A stretch of 55,376 nucleotides of DNA from Lachnospiraceae bacterium (GTDB lineage Bacteria; Bacillota; Clostridia; Lachnospirales; Lachnospiraceae), in the NCBI GenBank assembly GCA_015056725.1, contig SVFS01000008.1, positions 1-55,376 of the forward strand. The letters are read 5' to 3'. The translations under genes and the position numbers were made by a program. Of the stretch, positions 33,159-40,581 are shown piece by piece. The notes beneath the pieces are model-generated. The model saw only the letters and a list, made by a program, of their open reading frames with translations, ran no database searches and was not told the DNA's origin. How positions within the stretch are numbered: position 1 is the stretch's first letter; each line of letters starts with the position of its first letter.

Positions 33159-34433
33159 ATGACTACTACAAAAAGAAGAAAGAATGCTAATGGAGATGGT
33201 TCTTGGAGCATAAAAAATATAAAAGGAACGGAATATCATGTTTTTAAAAAGTACTACAACGGAAAACGAAAAGACTTTTATGGTAAGACCAAAGCGGAAG
33301 CAAAAAAGAAATGCAAAACATATGAAGAATCTCTAGTTATAAGTGATGAAAAAGTTTTCAAGCGTATGCACTTGGAGGACTATATGGAGTTTTGGTTGTA
33401 TGAAAAATTCAGAGGAGCGGTTAGTCCACGAACTTTTGACGATAAGGAGCTAATAATGAATTCACATATCATAGGGACTCCTGTTGGACATATGCAGATG
33501 GGAACTATCGATACGGAATTGATTCAGGAGATGCTCTATGAAAAGGCAGAAACTTATTCCTTATCTACCTGTCAAAAGATTTACTTCATCTTAAATCAGA
33601 TGTTCACATATGCAGTACGAAAAGAAGGACGATACAGAAGTAATCCTATGGAGAAGGTCGACAATGTGACGAAGAAGAGAGTTAAACAGAAACCAAAGGA
33701 CGAACTTTTCTTGGAAGAAGCTGATATGAGAAAGCTTGTGGCAGAAGCAACAAGATTAAATGAGGTTGGACATCAAATAAATGGAGAGATAGGAACTCCT
33801 GTATATGGTGTTAATGCTGACCTTATACTGATGCTTTTATATACGGGTGCTAGAAGCGAAGAAGGACTGGCTTTACAGTTCAAAGATTTTGTCGAAATAG
33901 ATGGTAAGGTTTTTGTTCACTTTCAACATGTAATCAAAGATATCGTACTTCGAGATGAAGATGGTAAACCTATTTTAAATGAAAAAGGTCAAAAAACATA
34001 CAAACGGATTGACTCTACAGAGATGAAAAGCGAAGAGAGTAATCGTTATGTACCACTTAACAAGAAAGCGACAGCACTTTTTAATCGAATTAAGGATACT
34101 CGACCGAACCATAAACCAAATGACTATCTCTTTGTTACAGAGAATGGAACACTTCCAGAGACCAAAAATGTAAGACGGACATTAAAGAATATGCTAATAC
34201 GGGCAAAGTGTGATGTTACAGACATGGGGCTACATGGATTGAGAAGAAGCTTTGCAACGGACTTAATCAATAAAGATGTTCAACTTGTTGTTATTAGTGA
34301 ATTGTTAGGACATGCAAATGTCATTGTTACGCAGAAACAATATGCAAAGATTTTGAAATTCAAAAAAGTACAAGCTATGGAGTTGGCAAGCTTTGCAACA
34401 ATTGATGAAGCATTAAACGAAGTAGAAGAATAG
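33159..34433 (+). CDS. int: Tyrosine recombinase / integrase
   Basis: A 424-residue phage-type integrase. The N-terminus (GDGSWSIKNIKGTEYHVFKKYYNGKRKDFYGKTKAEA) is an arm-site binding domain, then comes a SAM-like core-binding domain (about 70-165). The catalytic domain shows the Arg in LLYTGARSEEGLAL (about 226-239), HGLRRSFATDL (His and second Arg, about 361) and the nucleophile Tyr in LLGHANVIVTQKQYAKI (about 394). GGAGGAAT precedes the ATG. It lies 480 bases from the putative right att site, as is usual. Confidence 0.95.
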   Translation: MTTTKRRKNANGDGSWSIKNIKGTEYHVFKKYYNGKRKDFYGKTKAEAKKKCKTYEESLVISDEKVFKRMHLEDYMEFWLYEKFRGAVSPRTFDDKELIMNSHIIGTPVGHMQMGTIDTELIQEMLYEKAETYSLSTCQKIYFILNQMFTYAVRKEGRYRSNPMEKVDNVTKKRVKQKPKDELFLEEADMRKLVAEATRLNEVGHQINGEIGTPVYGVNADLILMLLYTGARSEEGLALQFKDFVEIDGKVFVHFQHVIKDIVLRDEDGKPILNEKGQKTYKRIDSTEMKSEESNRYVPLNKKATALFNRIKDTRPNHKPNDYLFVTENGTLPETKNVRRTLKNMLIRAKCDVTDMGLHGLRRSFATDLINKDVQLVVISELLGHANVIVTQKQYAKILKFKKVQAMELASFATIDEALNEVEE

Positions 34434-34446
34434 TATTATAATAGGA

Positions 34447-34477
34447 AAGAAGCTCTTAGTAGAGCTTCTTTTTTTTG
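34447..34477 (+). terminator. Terminator of the integrase gene
   Basis: AGAAGCTCT-TAGT-AGAGCTTCT followed by a long T-tract. Confidence 0.9.
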
Positions 34478-34512
34478 ATGTTTGAATACCCGGTGATGTG
34501 GCTATTATAGAA

Positions 34513-34776
34513 TTTCTACCCCTATTTTGGTGTTATACAAATTGGTTTGAAATATTGAATTGTATATATTGTTAGATAATTTAAACACTTTAAACTTGTT
34601 GTTTTTACTGACTTTGTAACAAGTCTGTTGAGAATTAAATTGAATTGTGTAATAATTTCAAAAAGGGGGGCGACTCACGCACAAAGCGATTTTTGATTTC
34701 TACCCCTATTTTTTCGTCTTTTTGCCCTAAATAATTGGGATTTTCATTTTTCTACCCCTATTTCTACCCCCATTAT
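34513..34776. repeat. Right-end arm-type repeats
   Basis: TTTCTACCCCTATTTTGG at 34513-34530, TTTCTACCCCTATTTTTT at 34697-34714, and a tandem pair at 34749-34776 (TCTACCCCTATT followed by TCTACCCCCATT). The pair has the same 12-base step as the pair at the left end. Confidence 0.7.
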
Positions 34777-34914
34777 GTCAGAAAAGAGCCGTGGAATATA
34801 GGATAGAACAGGAAGTTGCAACCAGATATAAAAGCACGGAAAGCCTTGATTTTACTGGCTTTTTAGGGATTTGGAGTTAAAACTGATAAATTGCATAGTA
34901 CAACAATAAACGCG

Positions 34915-34957
34915 TTGGTAGTGAGGAAGGTCACGGGTTCGATTCCCGTTATCAGCT
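34915..34957 (+). pseudogene. 3' half of a tRNA-Thr gene (putative attR)
   Basis: It begins at the shared TTGGTAGTG and continues through a T-arm (GGTTCGATTCCC) to TATCAGCT. It matches the 3' part of the tRNA at 20496-20537 except for one extra A in the variable loop and one G/A change. It is followed by a native-looking terminator. Confidence 0.85.
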
Positions 34958-34958
34958 T

Positions 34959-34987
34959 AAAAGCCCTTGGAGAATCAAGGGCTTTTT
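34959..34987 (+). terminator. Original tRNA-Thr terminator
   Basis: AAAAGCCCTTG-GAGAAT-CAAGGGCTTTTT. Confidence 0.9.
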
Positions 34988-35036
34988 GCTTACAATTAGA
35001 GAAATGTACGAAAAATATTTCTGATTTGTAAAAAAA

Positions 35037-35045
35037 TGCTATAAT
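35037..35045 (+). promoter_or_regulatory. Extended -10 promoter
   Basis: TGCTATAAT, an extended -10 with no clear -35, is placed about 56 bases before the 35101 gene. Confidence 0.5.
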
Positions 35046-35100
35046 GAATATAGAGGTGTTATTAGTAGCATTGCGTATACTGTATAAAAAATAATGGAGA

Positions 35101-35376
35101 ATGATGATGATAGATGCGAAGAATTTTAAACATTTAAACTATATAAAGAAAGAACCTTTGTCTGGTAGTTATGATGGTATGCGCTACATGCTTATGAAAG
35201 AAAAAGATGAGAGTGGCGATTATATACAAGGATATGTATGGCCGGAGCCGTTAGGCTTTGCCAAGACGGCCGATGATAAAAAGACAGGCTGTCGTTTTAC
35301 ACTTGATGAAGATGGAGTAGGAGATGCTGTGGCATGGCTTAATAAAGAGTATTTTGAACATTATATGAAACAGTAA
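35101..35376 (+). CDS. Conserved hypothetical protein, 91 residues
   Basis: A small soluble protein with the phrases DGMRYMLMKEKDESGD, GYVWPEPLGFAKTADDKK and AVAWLNKEYFEHY. Similar short proteins occur in clostridia without an assigned function. Three ATG codons in a row begin the frame; TGGAGA just upstream fits the second or third. It is the first host gene to the right of the element. Confidence 0.7.
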   Translation: MMMIDAKNFKHLNYIKKEPLSGSYDGMRYMLMKEKDESGDYIQGYVWPEPLGFAKTADDKKTGCRFTLDEDGVGDAVAWLNKEYFEHYMKQ

Positions 35377-35401
35377 AATTAGAATGATAGAAGATAATAT
35401 A

Positions 35402-35438
35402 AAAAGAGGCTTACAACTTGTAAGCCTCTTTGCTTTTT
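35402..35438. terminator. Bidirectional terminator
   Basis: AGAGGCTTAC-AACTT-GTAAGCCTCT with T-rich flanks on both strands, between the convergent 35101 gene and the PBP gene. Confidence 0.9.
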
Positions 35439-35439
35439 T

Positions 35440-38190
35440 CTATTGTGCGGTTATTGCTCCGGCATTCATTTGCTGTTGCAATAATGCTGCCTGTTGAGCA
35501 GCTGCCTCAGCTGCTTGTTGTGCAGCTAACGCATTCAATTCCATTTGATGTTCCTGCGCTTGGATTAAGGCTTCATGTCCCGGTGTTGCAAAGAACAGCG
35601 CATTATGCTGACACTGCATAATCGGAGTCTGTACTGCCATAGGATCAATTGGCAATCCTGTAAGAGGATCGATTTCTGTCGGCTGCTGTACAACAGGAGT
35701 GGTTTCCAGAGTATTAGCAGGTACAGGAGGAGTTAATGTATCAGGATTAAGTGCCAATACACCGGATGCCTGGAATGGACATTCAGGACTTGCCGGTAAT
35801 AAATCAAATGCACAGATAGTTCCTGAATAATGAACATTACAGGTTGTTTCCGGAACAGTTCCTTCTGCAAAGTATTCTGTTTTTAATGTACCATCACATA
35901 ATCCCGGAACCGGAAGCTTACCGGACTGTGAACATACAGTTGCTGTTGTAATACCGGATGGAATCGGGAAAGACTGGTTTGGAAGTTCTGCATGGATTTC
36001 AGACATTACTTCACGCCACAATTTTTTTGCCAGATTCTTTTCTTCGGTAGAGGTAAGCTTTGTAGTGGTTACGTTGTTATCAAAGCCGGCCCATGTAGTT
36101 GCGGTATAATAAGGAGTATAACCTGCAAACCATACATCGACATAATCGGAAGTTGTACCTGTCTTTCCGGCAATAGACATACCACCGAAGTTGACAGAAC
36201 CTCCGGTACCGCTTGTTACTACATCTACCATTGCATCTGTTAATAGGAATGCAGTTGTTTCTTTAATAACGCGGCGACTTTTCTGAGTCTGTGTTTTATC
36301 TAAAATAAGGTTACCATCATGGTCGGTAATCTTTGTATAAAGAATTGGCTCATGATAGATACCGCCGTTTGCAATACTTGCGTACGCAGCATTTAATTCT
36401 TCATTTGTAACACCAACGGTAATACCGCCAAGGGCAAGAGACTGCTGAATATCGGAATAAATCTGATTATTTACCATTTTATTAGCTACCAGTGTAGTAA
36501 ATCCGAAAGAATTCAGATAGTCAAAACCGAGCTGAGGGGTAATCTTAGTTAATGTCTTAACAGCAATAACATTTAAGGAATCGCGGATACCATCTCTGTA
36601 AGAACAGATACCACGATATTCTTCACCGTACCAGTTGCTGACCGGACGACCACCTTCGTAGTTATATGGCTCATCCATATGAACATCAGCAAGAGTAGCA
36701 CCTGCACTGTCAAGTGCCGGAGCATAAGCAGCAACTACTTTGAAAGTAGAACCCGGCTGACGAGGACCGTCAGTAGCACGGTTTAAGGTACGGCTTGCCA
36801 TTTTGCTTCCGCGTCCGCCAATCATGGCTACGACATGACCTGTGTGCTGGTCCTGAATGGTAAGAGATACCTGTGGCTGTGGTGTTAAAGTAACGTTTTC
36901 AGCAAGCTCTTCATCGCCTTCAGCCATAACACTTGCTTTGTATAAATCAATATCGGCGTATGCTTCTTCTGAGGAAGTATACATAAGCTTATAGGTGCTC
37001 TTTACATTTTCTTTAAACCAAGCGAGCATCTTCTGGGTGCTGAAATTTTCTACATCTCCGTTTGGATGCTGGATAGTAAGCTCATAAGAAAGCTCCCATT
37101 TTGTATTTTCAGGGAAGTTTTCTTCATTTGAAAAAACGTCATCACAAATTTTCTGAATGGATGGGTCCTGCGTAGAATAAATCTTGAGACCGCCACTGTA
37201 TAAAAGAGAAAATGCTTGATTTTCATTATAGCCCGCTTCGACAAGGTCAGCCAGAACATCATCAACCAAAGCATCTACAAAGTAAGAGTTGATAGTGTCA
37301 TCACCTACTTCGATGTTAATGGTCTGGATACGATCATATACATTATCAGCAAGTGCTTCATCATATTCAGCCTGAGTGATATAGCCCTGTTCTAACATGT
37401 GGCGAAGTACCTTCGCACGTCGCTCGGCATTTTTTTCCGGTCTGGAAATCGGATTGTACTTGGATGGATTCTGAGTGATACCTGCAATAACAGCACACTC
37501 AGATAAGGTCAGTTTGCTTACATCCTTGTTGAAATATCTAAGGGAAGCAGACTGAACACCAAGAGTATTTTGTCCGAGGTTAATCGTATTCATGTAATTT
37601 TCAAGAATGGTATCTTTGTCCATAACTTTTTCAAGCTCGAGAGCAAGATACTGTTCCTGGATTTTACGTTTTACCTTATCAATGGTAGAATTCTCGGATG
37701 TCCAACCGGTAAATACGTTGTTTTTCAAAAGCTGCTGTGTGATTGTGCTGGCACCCTGAGACAGATTTCTGTCTTTGATTGCAGTAAAGCCGGCACGGAT
37801 AATACCCTGAATGTCGATACCATTGTGCTCGTAAAAACGTTCATCCTCGATGGCTACAAAAGCATGTGCCAAATCTTCCGGAATGTCTTCCATAGCTTTC
37901 GGGATACGGTTAGAATCTGCGGATACAAGTTTAGCAGTCTGTTTTCCTTCAATATCGTATACGAATGTTGAATAGCCGGATGGCGATACATCGATATTGG
38001 AGATGTCCGGAGCAGTTGCAAGGATACCTTTAAAGACACCAATACCTGCAACAATACCGATAACACCTGCTGAAACTATGAGCAGAAGTAATATTTCTAA
38101 TACAAATATAGAAATTTTTCTTCCCCAACGGACACCGTTTGCATTTAACTGCTTCTGTCTGTTGCGGACTCCTTTTTTTCCATAATTCAT
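35440..38190 (-). CDS. Class A penicillin-binding protein 1 (PBP1A family)
   Basis: A 916-residue bifunctional peptidoglycan synthase. After a short cytoplasmic part and one membrane helix (about residues 27-55) comes the GT51 glycosyltransferase domain, with EDERFYEHNGID (about 117), QGASTITQQLLKN (about 139) and ITQNPSKYNPI. The transpeptidase domain has PGSTFK (catalytic Ser), RDSLN (SxN) and AGKTGTT. The chain ends in a long tail: a Pro/Thr-rich linker and an unusual Gln/Ala/Glu-rich segment (last 40 residues). It is transcribed alone, divergent from the yigZ-like gene. Confidence 0.95.
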   Translation of the reverse strand: MNYGKKGVRNRQKQLNANGVRWGRKISIFVLEILLLLIVSAGVIGIVAGIGVFKGILATAPDISNIDVSPSGYSTFVYDIEGKQTAKLVSADSNRIPKAMEDIPEDLAHAFVAIEDERFYEHNGIDIQGIIRAGFTAIKDRNLSQGASTITQQLLKNNVFTGWTSENSTIDKVKRKIQEQYLALELEKVMDKDTILENYMNTINLGQNTLGVQSASLRYFNKDVSKLTLSECAVIAGITQNPSKYNPISRPEKNAERRAKVLRHMLEQGYITQAEYDEALADNVYDRIQTINIEVGDDTINSYFVDALVDDVLADLVEAGYNENQAFSLLYSGGLKIYSTQDPSIQKICDDVFSNEENFPENTKWELSYELTIQHPNGDVENFSTQKMLAWFKENVKSTYKLMYTSSEEAYADIDLYKASVMAEGDEELAENVTLTPQPQVSLTIQDQHTGHVVAMIGGRGSKMASRTLNRATDGPRQPGSTFKVVAAYAPALDSAGATLADVHMDEPYNYEGGRPVSNWYGEEYRGICSYRDGIRDSLNVIAVKTLTKITPQLGFDYLNSFGFTTLVANKMVNNQIYSDIQQSLALGGITVGVTNEELNAAYASIANGGIYHEPILYTKITDHDGNLILDKTQTQKSRRVIKETTAFLLTDAMVDVVTSGTGGSVNFGGMSIAGKTGTTSDYVDVWFAGYTPYYTATTWAGFDNNVTTTKLTSTEEKNLAKKLWREVMSEIHAELPNQSFPIPSGITTATVCSQSGKLPVPGLCDGTLKTEYFAEGTVPETTCNVHYSGTICAFDLLPASPECPFQASGVLALNPDTLTPPVPANTLETTPVVQQPTEIDPLTGLPIDPMAVQTPIMQCQHNALFFATPGHEALIQAQEHQMELNALAAQQAAEAAAQQAALLQQQMNAGAITAQ

Positions 38191-38383
38191 AATTAATGCC
38201 TCCTATGCACACATCGTTTATTATACCAAAAATAAAATGGTAAATAAAGGCTTTTATAAATACTTAAGAAATAATTAGAAAAATCTTCCATAAAAAGAAT
38301 TGTTCACAATAATATGTGCTTTTATTCTTTCTTATGGTAAGATGAAACAAGGAAACAGATAGTTTGTATTGGAGGAAGAAGGT

Positions 38384-39025
38384 ATGGCAGCGGTAGAAAA
38401 GTATCGTATCGTACTGACAGAAGGCCAGGGAGAAATTGAAGAAAAGAAATCCCGGTTTATCTGCAATATCAGACCGGTAAAAACGGAAGAAGAGGCAGTG
38501 GCTTTCATAGAAGAAATGAAAAAGAAATATTGGGATGCACGACATAATTGTTCAGCGTTTGTACTTGGAAAACGACAGGAGCTGACAAGATGCAGTGATG
38601 ACGGAGAGCCTAGCGGAACAGCAGGCAGACCGATGCTGGAAGTTTTGCTGGGGGAAGGACTGTGCGATGTGGCAGCTGTAGTGACAAGATATTTTGGCGG
38701 TACACTATTAGGAACAGGCGGACTTGTACGAGCTTATACACAGGCAGTAAAAGCCGGAATTGAAATGTGTGAAACCGGTTATATGAAGTATGGTATAAAA
38801 CTGCAGATAGAAACCGATTATAATGGAATAGGAAAGATTCAGTATATTTTAGGTAAGCATAATATTGATGCAAGAGACGCAGAATATGGAGCCGGTGTTG
38901 TACTACGTGTTGTAATAGAAGAAGGAAAGGTTAACGCTGTTTTAAAAGAAATCACAGAGGCGACCAATGGACAGGCAGTAGTAGAAGAACTGGATAAGGT
39001 GTATTTTTTAGAAAAAAATGTATAG
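38384..39025 (+). CDS. YigZ/IMPACT family protein
   Basis: A 213-residue protein of the IMPACT/UPF0029 family. The N-terminal domain has KSRFICNIRPVKTEEEAVAFI, DARHNCSAFVLG and the signature RCSDDGEPSGTAGRPMLEVL (about 72-91), followed by RYFGGTLLGTGGLVRAY. A C-terminal ferredoxin-like domain (DUF1949) ends the chain. Its role is not settled; the eukaryotic relative regulates Gcn2. The ATG at 38384 has GGAGGA 9 bases upstream. Confidence 0.93.
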   Translation: MAAVEKYRIVLTEGQGEIEEKKSRFICNIRPVKTEEEAVAFIEEMKKKYWDARHNCSAFVLGKRQELTRCSDDGEPSGTAGRPMLEVLLGEGLCDVAAVVTRYFGGTLLGTGGLVRAYTQAVKAGIEMCETGYMKYGIKLQIETDYNGIGKIQYILGKHNIDARDAEYGAGVVLRVVIEEGKVNAVLKEITEATNGQAVVEELDKVYFLEKNV

Positions 39026-39031
39026 AAAAAG

Positions 39032-39060
39032 TCGACAAATAGATAAAAAAAAATTACAAT
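39032..39060 (+). promoter_or_regulatory. Promoter before mgtE
   Basis: TCGACA (39032-39037), 17 bases, TACAAT (39055-39060). No M-box magnesium riboswitch is visible in the 98-base gap. Confidence 0.6.
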
Positions 39061-39123
39061 AAAATATGGTGGATGCTTACGGCAGATACGGTGTGAAATA
39101 AAAGCAAAGAAGGAGGACTGTTT

Positions 39124-40473
39124 ATGGAAGAAGAAATCTTAGAACTTGAGATTAAAGAATTATTGGAAACAAAACAGTATACTCGTCTTCGTCAGAAGGT
39201 GGCTGAAATGAATGAGGCAGATATTGCATTTGCTATGGAAGAACTGGAAGAAGAAGAACTTTTAAAGATGTTTCGTATCCTGCCCAAGGGGATGGCAGCA
39301 GATGTTTTCTCCTATTTGGAGGTAGAAAGTCAGCAGTTTATTATTACATCCCTTTCAGAGCGTGATGCAGGTTTGATTATCGATAATCTGATGTCGGACG
39401 ATGCTACGGACCTTTTGGAAGAAATGCCGGCAAGCGTGGTAAAAAGACTGCTCGCCTGTGCAAGTCCTGAGACAAGACGTGATATCAATCATCTTCTGCG
39501 TTATCCGGAGGATAGTGCCGGAAGTATCATGACGGTAGAGTTCATGGACTTGAAAGAGGATATTACCGTAGAAGAAGCTATTGCCAGAATCAGAAAAAAG
39601 GGTGTAGACAGCGAAACGATTAATATTTGTTACGTACTTGATAAGCAGCGTACATTGATCGGTACGGTTGCACTCAGATATTTGCTTTTGTCTGAGCCGG
39701 ATGCGATTATCGGAGATATCATGCATGAAAATGTTATCTCATTAAATACGTTGATGGATCAGGAAGAAGTAGCAAGACAGTTCCAGAAATACGACTTTAC
39801 TTCCATGCCGGTTGTTGATAATGAAAACCGACTGGTTGGTATCATTACCGTCGATGACGTTGTGGATATCATGGAAGAAGAGGCTACCGAAGATATCGAA
39901 AAGATGGCAGCTATTGTGCCGACAGACAAGCCATATATGAGAACGGGTGTCTGGGAGACAACTATGACGAGAATTCCATGGCTGCTGTTACTCATGCTTT
40001 CTGCAACTTTTACGGGAAAAATTATTAATTCCTTTGAAAGTGCATTAAGTGCCTGTGTAGTATTGACAGCATATATTCCGATGCTGATGGGAACAGGCGG
40101 AAATGCCGGCGGACAGTCAAGCGTAGTCATTATTCGTGGTATTTCCTTGGATGAAGTAGAGTTTTCGGATATATTTAAAGTTGTTTGGAAAGAATTTAGA
40201 ATTGCCATTGTTTGTGGTGTGATACTTGCAGGTGTCAATTTCTTAAAGATGCTGTGGCTGGACCAGTCGACTATATTAGTGGCAGCAGTTGTTTCCATTA
40301 CATTAGTAGTAACATTGATTTGTGCCAAGGTACTTGGCTGTATCCTGCCAATGCTTGCAAAACGTGCGGGATTTGACCCGGCTGTTATGGCAAGTCCGTT
40401 TATTACAACGGTGGTAGATGCGGTGTCCTTGTTTACTTATTTTAGTGTGGCTACATTAATTCTTGGACTATAA
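39124..40473 (+). CDS. mgtE: Magnesium transporter MgtE
   Basis: A 449-residue Mg2+ channel. The N-terminal acidic helical domain (to about residue 130, DATDLLEEMPASVVKRLL), then paired CBS domains (about 135-255, GSIMTVEFMDLKEDITVEEA and FTSMPVVDNENRLVGIITVDDVVDIMEEE) sense cytosolic Mg2+. Five membrane helices follow, with the family signature MGTGGNAGGQSSVVIIRG (about 321-338) and a pore Asp in RAGFDPAVMASPFITTVVDA. AGAAGGAGGA precedes the ATG. Confidence 0.96.
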   Translation: MEEEILELEIKELLETKQYTRLRQKVAEMNEADIAFAMEELEEEELLKMFRILPKGMAADVFSYLEVESQQFIITSLSERDAGLIIDNLMSDDATDLLEEMPASVVKRLLACASPETRRDINHLLRYPEDSAGSIMTVEFMDLKEDITVEEAIARIRKKGVDSETINICYVLDKQRTLIGTVALRYLLLSEPDAIIGDIMHENVISLNTLMDQEEVARQFQKYDFTSMPVVDNENRLVGIITVDDVVDIMEEEATEDIEKMAAIVPTDKPYMRTGVWETTMTRIPWLLLLMLSATFTGKIINSFESALSACVVLTAYIPMLMGTGGNAGGQSSVVIIRGISLDEVEFSDIFKVVWKEFRIAIVCGVILAGVNFLKMLWLDQSTILVAAVVSITLVVTLICAKVLGCILPMLAKRAGFDPAVMASPFITTVVDAVSLFTYFSVATLILGL

Positions 40474-40538
40474 TCTTTCCACAGTATATTATTTTATTGA
40501 AAAGAAAAACAGGTTAAATAAGATGATTAGAGAGAAAA

Positions 40539-40576
40539 AGATACTTCCCGGTAAATCAGGAAGTATCTTTTTAGTT
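40539..40576. terminator. Bidirectional terminator between mgtE and typA
   Basis: AGATACTTCC / GGAAGTATCT stem with TTTTTAG after it on the plus strand and A-rich sequence before it. Confidence 0.9.
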
Positions 40577-40581
40577 TGCGT

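Larger units (their letters stand above)
20417..34923. mobile_element. 14.5-kb integrative element in tRNA-Thr
   Basis: The limits are set by the 9-base direct repeat TTGGTAGTG at 20417-20425 and 34915-34923, each attached to one half of a tRNA-Thr gene. Inside lie a replacement tRNA-Thr, arm-type repeats near both ends, an excisionase-like gene, an XRE regulator, an exported protein, a cluster of unknown genes, a Mom-like DNA modification gene, a primase-like replication gene, a DUF5688 gene and, next to the right end, a tyrosine integrase. No relaxase, coupling protein, secretion or virion gene is visible. It could be an integrative mobilizable element that uses helper functions, a phage satellite, or a plasmid-like integrative element. 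Alternatively the left limit is the 43-base repeat at 20496-20538. Confidence 0.85.

Noticed and set aside
39026-39123. An M-box magnesium riboswitch before mgtE
   Set aside because: The gap is only 98 bases and shows just a promoter; the M-box needs about 160 bases.
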